From: UBA9676 sp036522155
GTDB taxonomy: Bacteria > Actinomycetota > Actinomycetes > Streptosporangiales > Streptosporangiaceae
Assembly: GCA_036522155.1 (NCBI GenBank)
Contig: DATDGI010000337.1
Span: forward strand, 1 to 31,387
Direction: 5' to 3'
DNA: 31,387 bases
Positions 5,669 to 13,797 of this stretch are shown here, one piece after another. Position 1 is the stretch's first letter. The number at the start of each line of letters is the position of its first letter. Both the position numbers and the translations under genes were made by a program. The notes beneath the pieces are model-generated. The model saw nothing but the letters and a program-made list of their open reading frames with translations, was not told the DNA's origin and did not search any database.

Positions 5669-8107
5669 TCAGTGAGCGGCCAGGTGTTCCGCGGCCCCGA
5701 TCAGCGCCTTGCACGCGAAGGTCTGGCCGGTCGCGCCGAACACGGGCACGCCCGAGAACTCCGCCTGGTTCAGCTCGTCCTTGATCCGGTTGGCCAGATG
5801 GTCCCGGATCCGTTCCAGCGCGGACAGCCGCTGGTCGGTGGACCGGTAGACGAAGTCACCGGGACTGGTGCTCTCGATCGCGCTGGTCGCCGCCTGCAAG
5901 GTGGCGGTGCCGAAGTCGCCGACGCTCGAGTTGAGCTGCTTGTAGCAGGCCCCGAGCGCGGTGACCGCGGGATCCGCCAGTGCGTGGTTGGGGTGAGTGA
6001 GGATTTCGGTGATCACGCGGCCATCGTGGATGTAGTCGTCCTTCAGCCCGGCCAGGTAGAGCAAAGTGGGCCGGATGTCAGTTTCGTCCATCCAGGTGCC
6101 GGTGGTCCCGCTGCCGGGCACCGTGATCTGGCCGCTGTTCGCACCGGCCGAGTTCGGGCCGGCGCCGGCCGCCGTCCCGTCCAGGCCGAGGTTGGCCACC
6201 CCGGGGCCGACGATGCCGAGATAGTTGGTGTTGATCTCGGCCGCGTAGTCACCGTGGTCGTAGGCGAACCCGCTGTTCTGGGTGACACACGGGCCGCCGC
6301 AGCTGGTCGTGCCCGTGCTCAGGTAGTAGTCGGGCTTGGCGAACAGCGCGAACGTCGGCGTCCGGGCCGGGTCGGCGTTCACCATGTGCAGGATGCCCTC
6401 CTCCACCGGATCGGCCAGGTAGTTGGTGATCGGCTGGGTGGTGCCCGTGTACGGGTTGGCCGCGGTCAGCCCGGCCACGTCGTGTTCGAGCGTGCGCACC
6501 TGCGGCGCGTTCGCCGACGGCTGGCCGGTGACGTAGAACTCGGGCGCGGTGTCGTTTTCCAGGCTGAACGACGTGGTGTCGTTCTTCTGGGTGGCGAGCA
6601 GGCCGGTCAGGTTCCCGGCCAGTTCACCGAACGAGCCGGACGGGTACGTGCACGGGGTGGTGACCCCGTCGCAGTTGGCGGGGGTGGGCTGGATGGCCCG
6701 GCCCACGTTCGCGCCGGCCTCGTGGTCGCCCTCGTCGGAACTGATCACGAACAGGGTGTTGTGCGGGGTGATCCCGTCCGCGGCCAGCCGGTTGAAGAAG
6801 GCCTGGAACGCCGCGTCGTAGTACTGCGCCTGGGCGATGTAGCACGAGGTGCCGCTGCCCAGCGCGGACGGCGCACCCTTGCACGACGCCAGGCCGGGGT
6901 CGGCGGCATCCGGGGTGATGTGCTCGTTGCCGTGGATGTCAGCGATGTAGCCGTAGGTGACCGGAACCCCGGACTCCTGCATGTCGGCCAGGTAGGCCAG
7001 CGTCTGCGAGGCGTTGATGCCGCCGAACCCGGGGAAGCCGGGGTGGTTGCTCAGGAACGCGCCGTTCAGCTGGTTGCCGTTCAGGTCGACCAGGTTGCCG
7101 GCCGCGTTCGTCACCTCGTAGCCGTTGCGGGACAGGCTCGGCGTGCCCGCCCCGAGCTGGGGCGCGATGTAGCGGTGGCCGAACAGGGCCTGGAAGCCCT
7201 GGTAACCACCGGGCTCGTCGGTCAGCACATCCGGCACCGCGGTCGGGGTGGGCGAGGACTGGCCGTACTTGACCCCCTGCGCGGTGGCGCAGAAGGCGCT
7301 GCCCTGCGCGCAGTGGACCGCGACCCCGACGTAGTCGGCCGTCTCGGCGTCCTTGAACGAGTCCGGGTCCTTGGCCAGCTGCTGCACCTCGGGCGAGTTC
7401 GCGCCGAACACCTTGGGGATGTCCACGCCCGTGTTCTCCAGGTCCAGGTTCGCCGAGGCGGCCGCGCCGAAGTTGCACCCGGCCCGGGTGAACGGCACCC
7501 ACGGCGCCGGGGTGACCGTGGTCGGGGAGACCGGCTGGGACGCGGTGGCCGGCGGCACCGGCGAGTAGACCATCGACGGGTTGGTGTCATGGCCGGGGCT
7601 CGGCGTCGAGGCGGTGTCGAACACCGGGTCCGTCCAGTAGGCGAACGACCCGGCCGAGTCGGTGGTGCCGTCGGTGTTATAGGCCTGGTAGTCGTTGCTG
7701 ATCGGCATGCCCTGCCGGTCGCCGTACAGGCCCGTGTAGGTGGTCAGGCTGTCGACGGCGGTGTGCGCGATCAGCGGGGTGTGGTTGTTGGAGAGCAGGG
7801 TGCCGTTGCCCTGGATGAAGTGCAGCAGATGCGGCATCAGTTCCAGGTCCGAGGGCACGTTGGGGTTGTCGCGGAAGAAGTGCACGTTGTCGAAGACGAT
7901 CTCGACGACGTGCTTGACCCCATTGCCCAGGTGGCAGCCGTTCCCGTGATCGCTGGCGACGGCAGCGGCCGGTGCTGCTCCGCTGACCGCCAATGCCGCC
8001 CCCGGCACGGCCACCGCGGTCACGGTGATACCGGCCACGACTGCGGCACGTGCCCGTATCGCCGCCAGTTGGCCGGCGGTACGCCACGGGGACTTGTGCT
8101 GTGGCAT
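5669..8107 (-). CDS. Secreted alkaline phosphatase-superfamily protein
   Basis: An 812-residue exported protein. The start is ATG 8107, preceded by AGGAGG 6 nt upstream; longer in-frame starts lack a ribosome-binding site. A basic N-terminus and hydrophobic segment (AAVVAGITVTAVAVPGAALA, about 21-40) form a signal peptide. The mature part opens with HVVEIVFDNVHFFRDNP, then SNNHTPLIAHTAVDSLTTYTG (about 106-126), the metal/nucleophile region typical of alkaline phosphatase-like enzymes, with a Thr as candidate nucleophile. ISSDEGDHEAG and AYDHGDYAAEINTNYLGIVGPGV carry the later Asp/His ligands, and ETDIRPTLLYLAG is the superfamily end motif. Substrate unknown; a phosphodiester or phosphate monoester is likely. 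It is divergent from a membrane protein gene across an operator-like palindrome. Confidence 0.82.
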   Translation of the reverse strand: MPQHKSPWRTAGQLAAIRARAAVVAGITVTAVAVPGAALAVSGAAPAAAVASDHGNGCHLGNGVKHVVEIVFDNVHFFRDNPNVPSDLELMPHLLHFIQGNGTLLSNNHTPLIAHTAVDSLTTYTGLYGDRQGMPISNDYQAYNTDGTTDSAGSFAYWTDPVFDTASTPSPGHDTNPSMVYSPVPPATASQPVSPTTVTPAPWVPFTRAGCNFGAAASANLDLENTGVDIPKVFGANSPEVQQLAKDPDSFKDAETADYVGVAVHCAQGSAFCATAQGVKYGQSSPTPTAVPDVLTDEPGGYQGFQALFGHRYIAPQLGAGTPSLSRNGYEVTNAAGNLVDLNGNQLNGAFLSNHPGFPGFGGINASQTLAYLADMQESGVPVTYGYIADIHGNEHITPDAADPGLASCKGAPSALGSGTSCYIAQAQYYDAAFQAFFNRLAADGITPHNTLFVISSDEGDHEAGANVGRAIQPTPANCDGVTTPCTYPSGSFGELAGNLTGLLATQKNDTTSFSLENDTAPEFYVTGQPSANAPQVRTLEHDVAGLTAANPYTGTTQPITNYLADPVEEGILHMVNADPARTPTFALFAKPDYYLSTGTTSCGGPCVTQNSGFAYDHGDYAAEINTNYLGIVGPGVANLGLDGTAAGAGPNSAGANSGQITVPGSGTTGTWMDETDIRPTLLYLAGLKDDYIHDGRVITEILTHPNHALADPAVTALGACYKQLNSSVGDFGTATLQAATSAIESTSPGDFVYRSTDQRLSALERIRDHLANRIKDELNQAEFSGVPVFGATGQTFACKALIGAAEHLAAH

Positions 8108-8255
8108 GAATTCCTCCTCTGCCGTCGCCCGGCGGGCGGCACCGGGCGATCCTGCCGGTGACGCTAGGGCCGCCGCCCGAACCCACGGCGACGGCCGGGA
8201 GAAGCCATGGCCAACATTGCGGTGAGGGCGACGCGAGCCCATCTAGATACCCTCT

Positions 8256-8271
8256 GTAATGTCATCATTAC
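8256..8271. promoter_or_regulatory. Operator-like palindrome GTAATG-N4-CATTAC
   Basis: GTAATG (8256-8261) and CATTAC (8266-8271) are perfect inverted arms with a 4-nt centre. They lie in a locally AT-rich patch between the divergent genes starting at 8107 and 8377. A second short palindrome, ATCTAGAT, lies at 8241-8248. The size and spacing fit a dimeric repressor of TetR, GntR or MarR type. No regulator gene is adjacent. Confidence 0.5.
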
Positions 8272-8376
8272 GCCTGGCTACTCATGGGGTGCGGTGAGAC
8301 AACTGTCAAGTCTGATCACATGAGCCGACCGGGACAAGCGGTGTTATGCCAGAATTGCCGCCCAGACGGAGGATTT

Positions 8377-9000
8377 ATGAATATGCCGATGAGCCCACCG
8401 CCGATGCCGGGCGGGCTGGGCACGGGTTACGCTCCTCCCCGCCGCCTCCGGCCTGGCCGGATCTGGTACCTGGTGGCGCTGCTGGTCTTCGCCGCCGGGG
8501 TCGCCTGGCTCGTCATCGGGCTGCTGTCGATCGGCTCGCAGGTCAACTCGTTCCCGCGGGTCCCGATCCCGCGGGGCGGGCAGGTCAGCCTGAGCCAGAG
8601 CGGGGGCTACGTGGTGTATTACGAGGGGCCGGGCGCGCAGTCCGGGAACGTTCCCTCGGTCAACGTCCGGGTGATACCGGCCTCGCCCGGCGCGGCCGTG
8701 CGCAGCCTCACCCCCTACACCAGCTCGGTGACCTACGGCTTTGGCTCTCACCAGGGACGGGCGGTGCTCAGCCTGGAGGTCGCCCATCCGGGCCGGTTCG
8801 CGGTGGTGACATCGGGCGGGGCCGTGCCCGCCGGGGCGGACCTGGCGTTCGGCCACAGCCTCGTCAGCGGGATCGCGGGCACCGCGCTGCTCACTGTCCT
8901 GCTCATGCTGCTCGGGGTTGCCGGCGGGATCACGGTCTTCGTCATCCGCATCGTGCGCAAGAGCCGGGCCCGTTCGGCGGTGGCGGTACCGGTGGGCTGA
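8377..9000 (+). CDS. Two-TM membrane protein with extracytoplasmic domain, function unknown
   Basis: A 207-residue protein. The ATG at 8377 has GGAGG 4 nt upstream; an upstream extension to 8284 has no ribosome-binding site. A Met/Pro-rich N-terminus (MNMPMSPPPMPGGLG) precedes TM1, WYLVALLVFAAGVAWLVIGL. A domain of about 110 residues rich in beta-forming Val/Ser/Gly follows, then TM2, ALLTVLLMLLGVAGGITVFV, and a basic tail. The likely topology is both termini inside and the central domain outside. I do not recognise the family. It is divergent from the secreted phosphatase-like gene and is followed by a strong hairpin, so it looks monocistronic. Confidence 0.78.
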   Translation: MNMPMSPPPMPGGLGTGYAPPRRLRPGRIWYLVALLVFAAGVAWLVIGLLSIGSQVNSFPRVPIPRGGQVSLSQSGGYVVYYEGPGAQSGNVPSVNVRVIPASPGAAVRSLTPYTSSVTYGFGSHQGRAVLSLEVAHPGRFAVVTSGGAVPAGADLAFGHSLVSGIAGTALLTVLLMLLGVAGGITVFVIRIVRKSRARSAVAVPVG

Positions 9001-9023
9001 CCCGCCAGGGCCGGGTGGCCGGG

Positions 9024-9049
9024 GCGGCCCGCCGGGACCGGCGGGCCGC
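9024..9049 (+). terminator. 12-bp GC-rich hairpin terminator
   Basis: GCGGCCCGCCGG and CCGGCGGGCCGC pair perfectly around GA (or an 11-bp stem with a 4-nt loop). It sits 24 nt after the stop of the two-TM protein gene and ahead of the next promoter. Confidence 0.7.
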
Positions 9050-9079
9050 TGGGCACGGGCGCACCGGCCTGGCCGCACA

Positions 9080-9091
9080 TAGGATCCAGCT
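9080..9091 (+). promoter_or_regulatory. -10 box for leaderless HAD hydrolase mRNA
   Basis: TAGGAT at 9080-9085 is followed by 6 nt and ATG 9092. There is no Shine-Dalgarno sequence, so transcription probably begins at the start codon. Confidence 0.5.
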
Positions 9092-9775
9092 ATGGCGGTC
9101 CGGGCGGTCATCTTCGACTGGGGCGGCACGCTCACCCCCTGGCACCAGATCGATCCCGGCGAGTTGTGGCAGCGTGCCTGTGCCCCGCACTTCCCCGGCG
9201 ACCAGGTGGCCGGGATCGCGGCCGCCCTTGTCGCCGCGGAGCGGCATCTGTGGCAGGTGAGCAGCGACTCGGGCCAGAGCGCGACCCTGGATCACGTCTT
9301 CGAGCGGGCCGGGGTGGCCGCCACGGAGGGCCTGCTCGCCAGTTACTACCAGGTGTGGGATCCGCACACCTATACCGATCCTGAGGTGGTTCCGCTGCTG
9401 CGGGACCTGCGGCAACGCGGCCTCAGGATCGGCGTGCTGTCCAACACGATGTGGCCGCGCACGGCTCACGAGCGCCTGTTCCGGCGCGACGAGGTGCTCA
9501 GCCTGATCGACGGCGCCGTTTACAGCAGTGAGATCTCGTGGGTGAAACCGCACCGGGAGGCATTCCAGGCGGCGATGACCGCCGTCGGGGTGACCGACCC
9601 CAGCGAGTGCGTTTATGTCGGCGACCGCCCGTACGACGACGTGCACGGGGCCAAGAGCGTGGGCATGCGGGCCGTGCTCGTGCCCAACAGCGACGTCCCG
9701 CCGTTCGACGGGGCGGTCCCCGACGCCGTCATCACCCGGCTCAGTGACCTCACCCGCCACATCGATGAGTGGTGA
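9092..9775 (+). CDS. HAD-superfamily hydrolase with atypical motif I
   Basis: A 227-residue cytoplasmic HAD subfamily IA-type hydrolase. Motif I is FDWGGTLT (D9 nucleophile), motif II is GVLSNT, the motif III Lys is in SSEISWVKPHREAF, and motif IV is YVGDRPYDDVHGAKSVGM. The second Asp of the DxD motif, the usual acid/base, is Gly here (D-W-G-G-T). Phosphonatase-type HADs show a comparable loss, so the enzyme may act on an unusual substrate or be a slow phosphatase. A helical cap lies between motifs I and II. It is 30 nt upstream of the peptide deformylase gene and probably co-transcribed. Confidence 0.85.
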   Translation: MAVRAVIFDWGGTLTPWHQIDPGELWQRACAPHFPGDQVAGIAAALVAAERHLWQVSSDSGQSATLDHVFERAGVAATEGLLASYYQVWDPHTYTDPEVVPLLRDLRQRGLRIGVLSNTMWPRTAHERLFRRDEVLSLIDGAVYSSEISWVKPHREAFQAAMTAVGVTDPSECVYVGDRPYDDVHGAKSVGMRAVLVPNSDVPPFDGAVPDAVITRLSDLTRHIDEW

Positions 9776-9805
9776 CCCGCGCCCGCTCGCCGCGGGCGGG
9801 CAGCG

Positions 9806-10288
9806 ATGACCGTGCGGCCGCTGCGGCTGCTGGGCGACCCGGTGCTGCGGACTCCCTCCGACCCGGTGGTCCGGTTCGACCAGGCGCTGTCGCACCTGGT
9901 CACCGACCTGCTGGACACCGTCCAGGTGCCGGGCCGGGCCGGGCTGGCGGCCAACCAGATCGGCTCCAGCCTGGCCGTGTTCGCCTACAACGTGGACGGC
10001 CAGCTGGGGTTTGTGATCAACCCGCGGATCACCGCCACGGACGGCAGCCAGGACGGGCTGGAGGCGTGCCTGTCCATCCCGGGGATCACCGCCAGCCGGG
10101 AACGGCCCGCCACCGTCACCGTGACCGGGGTCGACCTCGGCCAGTGCCCCGTCACCGTCACCGGGACCGGTGAGCTGGCGCGCTGCCTCCAGCACGAGAC
10201 CGACCATCTCAACGGCGAGCTCTACATCGACCGGCTCGGCCGGGAGGAGCGCCGGGCCGTCATGCGCCAGCTCTGGCCGGTGCGTTAG
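9806..10288 (+). CDS. def: Peptide deformylase
   Basis: A 160-residue enzyme that removes the N-formyl group from nascent peptides. All three metal-site motifs are present: GRAGLAANQIG (residues 43-53, motif I), EACLSIPG (86-93, motif II, Cys88) and QHETDHLNG (129-137, motif III, His130, Glu131, His134). Motif II reads EACLS rather than the commoner EGCLS. An actinomycete usually has more than one deformylase, so this may be a paralogue rather than the main enzyme. ATG 9806 has GGGCGGG 5 nt upstream. It follows the HAD hydrolase gene closely. Confidence 0.93.
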   Translation: MTVRPLRLLGDPVLRTPSDPVVRFDQALSHLVTDLLDTVQVPGRAGLAANQIGSSLAVFAYNVDGQLGFVINPRITATDGSQDGLEACLSIPGITASRERPATVTVTGVDLGQCPVTVTGTGELARCLQHETDHLNGELYIDRLGREERRAVMRQLWPVR

Positions 10289-10291
10289 CGG

Positions 10292-10795
10292 TCAGGGCTG
10301 GCCGGGCCCCGGCTGGCCGGCCTGCGCGATGGGCGCGACCACCGCGCCGGTGGCCCGGACCAGATCGGCGGGCGCCAGTTCCAGCTCCAGCCCGCGGCGG
10401 CCGCCGCTGCAGTAGATGGTGGCGAAGCCGAGCGCGGAGGCGTCGACCACCACCGGCAGGCGCTTGCGCTGCCCCAGCGGCGAGATGCCGCCCGCCACGT
10501 AGCCGGTCGCCCGCTCGGCCACCGCCACCCCGGCCATGACCGCCCGTTTCCCGCCCGCCGCCGCGGCCAGCGCCTTGAGGTCGAGCTGGCCCGCGACCGG
10601 TACCACGCCGACCGTCAGCGCGCCGTCCACCTCGGCCACCAGCGTCTTGAAGACCCGTTCCGGTGCGACGCCCAGTGCCTCGCTCGCCTCCAGGCCGAAG
10701 CTGGGATGCCGCGGGTCGTGGCCGTAACTGTGCACCGAATGGGCGATGCCCAGCTTGGCCAGCAGCGCCGTGGCCGACGTTGCCTGGCCTGCCAT
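10292..10795 (-). CDS. ybaK: Cys-tRNA(Pro)/Cys-tRNA(Cys) deacylase, YbaK/EbsC type
   Basis: A 167-residue YbaK-family editing domain. Members hydrolyse mischarged Cys-tRNA(Pro) in trans. Diagnostic words are SYGHDPRHPSFGLEASEALGV, ERVFKTLVAEVDG, a Lys at about residue 74 in LDLKALAAAAGGKRA, and GGISPLGQRKRLPVVVD. The length is normal. Its ATG at 10795 overlaps the stop of the upstream monooxygenase gene by one base (TGATG), so the two are translationally coupled. It converges on the deformylase gene with only 3 bp between them. Confidence 0.92.
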   Translation of the reverse strand: MAGQATSATALLAKLGIAHSVHSYGHDPRHPSFGLEASEALGVAPERVFKTLVAEVDGALTVGVVPVAGQLDLKALAAAAGGKRAVMAGVAVAERATGYVAGGISPLGQRKRLPVVVDASALGFATIYCSGGRRGLELELAPADLVRATGAVVAPIAQAGQPGPGQP

Positions 10796-11127
10796 CAGGC
10801 CCGCTCGGGTACCGCCATCTCACCGAGTTCGGACCAGCCGTCCTGCGGGATGGCGAAGTTCACGATCCGCGGCGTCTCGGCGAGATGCGGTGGCAGGGCC
10901 CGCTGTGCGGTCCTGAAATGCTCTGACTGGACGTGAGCCGCCCCCGCCTCGCCGTCCCGGAACGCCTCGACCAGGACGTATTCGTTGCTGTCATCGAGGC
11001 TGCGCGACCAGTCGAACCACAGGCAGCCCGGCTCGCTGCGGGTTGCGTCGGTGAACTCGGCCGCGATCTGCGGCCATTGGTCGGCGTACTCGGGCAGCAG
11101 CCGGAACTTGGCGGTAATGAAGATCAT
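10795..11127 (-). CDS. Antibiotic biosynthesis monooxygenase (ABM) domain protein
   Basis: A 110-residue single-domain protein of the dimeric ferredoxin-like ABM fold (quinol monooxygenase/YgiN-like). It begins MIFITAKFRLLPEYADQW, with the typical TRSEPGCLWFDWSRS and EYVLVEAFRDGEAGAAHVQSEHF words; the last His is conserved. ATG 11127 has GAGGGGG about 5 nt upstream, whereas an ATG-free extension to 11157 has none. Substrate unknown. It is coupled to the downstream ybaK gene by a one-base stop/start overlap, though no functional link is obvious. Confidence 0.88.
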   Translation of the reverse strand: MIFITAKFRLLPEYADQWPQIAAEFTDATRSEPGCLWFDWSRSLDDSNEYVLVEAFRDGEAGAAHVQSEHFRTAQRALPPHLAETPRIVNFAIPQDGWSELGEMAVPERA

Positions 11128-11265
11128 CAAGGCCCCCTCGCCTTTTGTCAGCGCCACCCCATCATCGCGCAGTAGTGTCGTGCCCGCCCAGCGGCCTCCG
11201 CCCCGGCACGGGCCGCGACCGGGAGCAGCGACCGCCGGGCGCAGCCCGGCCAGATCGGACCCTTG

Positions 11266-11285
11266 ATAGTGATCCGTGACACTAT
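11266..11285. promoter_or_regulatory. Inverted repeat ATAGTG-N8-CACTAT at the start of a secreted-protein gene
   Basis: ATAGTG (11266-11271) and CACTAT (11280-11285) are perfect 6-bp arms directly before the likely ATG at 11293. They overlap an alternative ATG at 11284. It may be an operator or may occlude the start. There is no experimental support. Confidence 0.35.
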
Positions 11286-11292
11286 GGTGACG

Positions 11293-12450
11293 ATGAGTAA
11301 TCTGCGGCGCCTCGGGCCCCGGTGGCTGGTCGTGGCCCTGCCAGCGGCGGCCACCATCGCCTGCGCCGCCACCCCGCCCGTGACCGCCGCGGCGTCAGGT
11401 CACCCCCCGGCGGCTACCAGCGCCACACCGGCCGGTCCGGCCAGGCCCGCCACGTCGGGGGCCAGCCCAACTGGCACCGCTTCGGCTGGCACCGCGGCGG
11501 TCACCGGGACCACGGTTCCGGGCGCCCCGAACTGCCCGATGTTTCCGGCCAGCAACGTGTGGAACACCGACATCTCCAGGCTGCCGGTGGACTCCCACAG
11601 CGCCGCCTGGCTGCGCAGCATGGACGCGGCGCACAGCTTCTTGCACCCGGACTTCGGCCCCAACCCCGGCGGCTACCCCTACGGGCTGCCGTACACCATC
11701 GTCACCAGCGCCCACCCGACGGTCCACATTTCCTTCACCTACGCCAGCGAGAGCGATCCGGGACCTTATCCGTTCGGGCCGGGCACGCTGATCGAGGGCG
11801 GCCCGGGCGCGGGCGGGGACCGGCACGCCATCATGGTCAACAAGTCCACCTGCACGCTGTACGAACTGTGGGACGCGCGGTACTCCGCGCACGACCCGAC
11901 GGCCGGCTCCGGCGCGATCTGGCGGCTGGCCTCGAACGCGCTCCGGCCGGCGGGCTGGACCTCGGCCGACGCCGCCGGGCTGCCGATTCTGCCCGGCCTG
12001 CTGAACTACCGCCAGGTGCAGGCGGCGGCGCGCACCGGCGTCCCGATCACCCACGCGATCAGGTTCACCGCCCAACTGACCCAGGCCGCCTACCTCTGGC
12101 CCGCCCGGCACGAGGCCAGTTCGGACACCAGCCCATCGGTGCCGCCGATGGGGGCGCGCTTCCGGCTCAAGGCCAGCTTCGACGTGGCCGGGTTCTGCGC
12201 CAGTTCCGTCCCTTACTGCCAGGACGCCAAGGTGGTGCTGACCGAGATGCAGCACTACGGCCTGATCCTGGCCGACAACGGATCCAACTGGTATTTCCAG
12301 GGCAGCGCGTTCCCGCAATGGCCGGACGGCCTGATCTCGCTGCTCAAGCAGATCCCGGCCCGCGCCTTCCAGGCCGTGAACGAGTCCTGCCTGATGGTCA
12401 GCCCCAATTCCGGCCAGGCGGCCGCCAAACCCGGCTGCCCGATCGGCTGA
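11293..12450 (+). CDS. Secreted protein of unknown function
   Basis: 385 residues from ATG 11293 (ATG 11284 is also possible). A twin-Arg-poor signal sequence, RWLVVALPAAATIACA, is followed by a long Ala/Thr/Ser/Pro-rich linker (about 30-85), typical of exported actinomycete proteins. The Cys in TIAC could be lipidated, but the lipobox is poor. The folded part starts at NCPMFPASNVWNTDISRLPVDSHS. It includes HPDFGPNPGGYPYGLPY, a probable active or binding patch GDRHAIMVNKSTCTLYELWDARY, and cysteines in FCASSVPYCQDAKV that may form disulfides. I recognise it only as a recurring actinobacterial exported family. It precedes the PIG-L deacetylase, which has its own promoter. Confidence 0.7.
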   Translation: MSNLRRLGPRWLVVALPAAATIACAATPPVTAAASGHPPAATSATPAGPARPATSGASPTGTASAGTAAVTGTTVPGAPNCPMFPASNVWNTDISRLPVDSHSAAWLRSMDAAHSFLHPDFGPNPGGYPYGLPYTIVTSAHPTVHISFTYASESDPGPYPFGPGTLIEGGPGAGGDRHAIMVNKSTCTLYELWDARYSAHDPTAGSGAIWRLASNALRPAGWTSADAAGLPILPGLLNYRQVQAAARTGVPITHAIRFTAQLTQAAYLWPARHEASSDTSPSVPPMGARFRLKASFDVAGFCASSVPYCQDAKVVLTEMQHYGLILADNGSNWYFQGSAFPQWPDGLISLLKQIPARAFQAVNESCLMVSPNSGQAAAKPGCPIG

Positions 12451-12485
12451 CTCGCCGGCGTCACCGGCGCGCCGGGCGGGTCCGG

Positions 12486-12498
12486 TAGCGTCGGCGTC
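12486..12498 (+). promoter_or_regulatory. -10 box for leaderless PIG-L deacetylase mRNA
   Basis: TAGCGT at 12486-12491 is followed by 7 nt and ATG 12499, with no Shine-Dalgarno sequence. This is weaker than the TAGGCT examples elsewhere in the window. Confidence 0.4.
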
Positions 12499-13293
12499 AT
12501 GGCCACCATGGTGTCGTTCCACGCCCATCCCGACGACGAGTGCATCGCCTGCGGCGGGGTCATCCGCAAGGCGGCCACCGAAGGGCACCGGGTGGTGCTG
12601 GTCGTCGCCACCCGCGGCGAGCACGGGGAGGTGCCCGAGGGACTGCTTGAGGATGGTGAGGAACTCTGGCAGCGCCGGGTGGCGGAAACCCAGGCCTCAG
12701 CGGCCATCCTCGGCGCGCAGCGCGTCGAATTCCTCGGCTACATCGACTCCGGGATGATGGGCACCCCGGCCAATGACGCGCCCGGCTCCTTCTGGAGCGC
12801 CCCGGTGGACGAGGCCGCGAAGAAGCTGGCCGCGATCTTGCAGGAGGAGCAAGCCGACGTCCTGACCTGCTACGACGACATCGGCGGCTACGGCCATCCC
12901 GACCACATCCAGGTGCACAGGGTGGGCCTGCGGGCCGCCGGGCTGGCCGGCACCCCCCGCATCTACCAGAACACGATGAACCGCGACCACATGATGCGCG
13001 GCATGGCCGCGTTCGCCGAGGAGGCAGCCGCGGCCGGGCTGGAGATCCCCGACCTGGGCGAGGCCGAGGACTGGGGCAAGCCCGAGTCGGTGATCACCGC
13101 GGCCGTGGACGTCACTCCGTACCTGGATGCCAAACGGCAGGCCATGCGCGCTCATGCCAGCCAGATCAGCGAGGCGTCGTTCTTCCTGGCCATGCCCGAG
13201 GAAGGCTTCCGCTACGGGTTCGGCACCGAGTGGTTCATCCGGGACGGCCAGGGGCCCGGCATCACCGAGACCGATCTGCTGGCCGGCCTGTAA
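12499..13293 (+). CDS. PIG-L family N-acetylglucosaminyl deacetylase (MshB/Mca-like)
   Basis: A 264-residue zinc-dependent deacetylase of the LmbE/PIG-L fold. The metal motif AHPDDE is at residues 9-14 and the second cluster YGHPDHIQVH at 131-140. TRGEHGEVPEG and RVEFLGYIDSGMMGTP are typical of the mycothiol enzymes MshB (GlcNAc-Ins deacetylase) and Mca (mycothiol S-conjugate amidase). Which of the two it is, or whether it is a paralogue with another substrate, cannot be decided by eye. A mycothiol role would fit the MDMPI-family gene earlier in the window. It converges on the deazaflavin-type reductase gene. Confidence 0.87.
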   Translation: MATMVSFHAHPDDECIACGGVIRKAATEGHRVVLVVATRGEHGEVPEGLLEDGEELWQRRVAETQASAAILGAQRVEFLGYIDSGMMGTPANDAPGSFWSAPVDEAAKKLAAILQEEQADVLTCYDDIGGYGHPDHIQVHRVGLRAAGLAGTPRIYQNTMNRDHMMRGMAAFAEEAAAAGLEIPDLGEAEDWGKPESVITAAVDVTPYLDAKRQAMRAHASQISEASFFLAMPEEGFRYGFGTEWFIRDGQGPGITETDLLAGL

Positions 13294-13309
13294 CCGCCCC
13301 GCGGCCCCG

Positions 13310-13759
13310 TCAGGCTCCGCCGGCCGGCTCCAGCACGAACACCGGGATCAGGCGGGACGTCTTCTGCTGGTACTCGGCGTAGGGCGGATAGGCGGCCACG
13401 GCCCGCTCCCACCACTGGGCCCGCTCCTCGCCGCTGAGCTCGCGGGCGACCATGTCCTGCCTGCGCGCCCCGTCCTGGAGCTCGACCTGCGGGTGCGCGC
13501 TCAGGTTGTAGTACCAGTACGGATGGGTGGGTGCGCCACCCTGCGAGGCGACGGCGGCATACCGGCCGCCCTGCTCGACCCGCATCACCGGTGTCTTGCG
13601 CTGCTTCCCGCTGCGCGCCCCGCGGTTGGTGATGATCACCACCGGCAGCCCGGTGTCCCGCAGCGTGGTTCCCTGTGTCCCGCCGGAACTCTCGTACAGC
13701 TCGACCTGATCGCGGACCCAGCCGCGCGGGCTCGGCTTGTATTCACCCTCAACTGCCAT
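13310..13759 (-). CDS. Deazaflavin (F420)-dependent nitroreductase family protein
   Basis: 149 residues from ATG 13759, with GGGGG just upstream; an upstream TTG at 13771 is less likely. It has the DDN/FDOR-A split beta-barrel signature: GLPVVIITNRGARSGKQRKTPVMRVE, YAAVASQGGAPTHPYWYYNL, HPQVELQDGARRQDMVARELSGEER, and YPPYAEYQQKT near the C-terminus. Members bind F420 and reduce quinones or nitro compounds such as pretomanid. Substrate unknown. It lies 38 nt downstream of the UbiG-like methyltransferase and may share the marR transcript. Confidence 0.9.
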   Translation of the reverse strand: MAVEGEYKPSPRGWVRDQVELYESSGGTQGTTLRDTGLPVVIITNRGARSGKQRKTPVMRVEQGGRYAAVASQGGAPTHPYWYYNLSAHPQVELQDGARRQDMVARELSGEERAQWWERAVAAYPPYAEYQQKTSRLIPVFVLEPAGGA

Positions 13760-13797
13760 GCCCCCAGTCAATCACCCAGGACTCCGCGTGACCGCCG

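Noticed and set aside
5642..8161. 839-codon open frame on the plus strand opposite the secreted phosphatase gene
   Set aside because: It is the antisense shadow of a well-supported gene with a signal peptide and family motifs; its Arg/Gly/Val-rich composition is typical of high-GC antisense frames. The same applies to long antisense frames at 22863-24893, 3424-4905 and 29082-30686.
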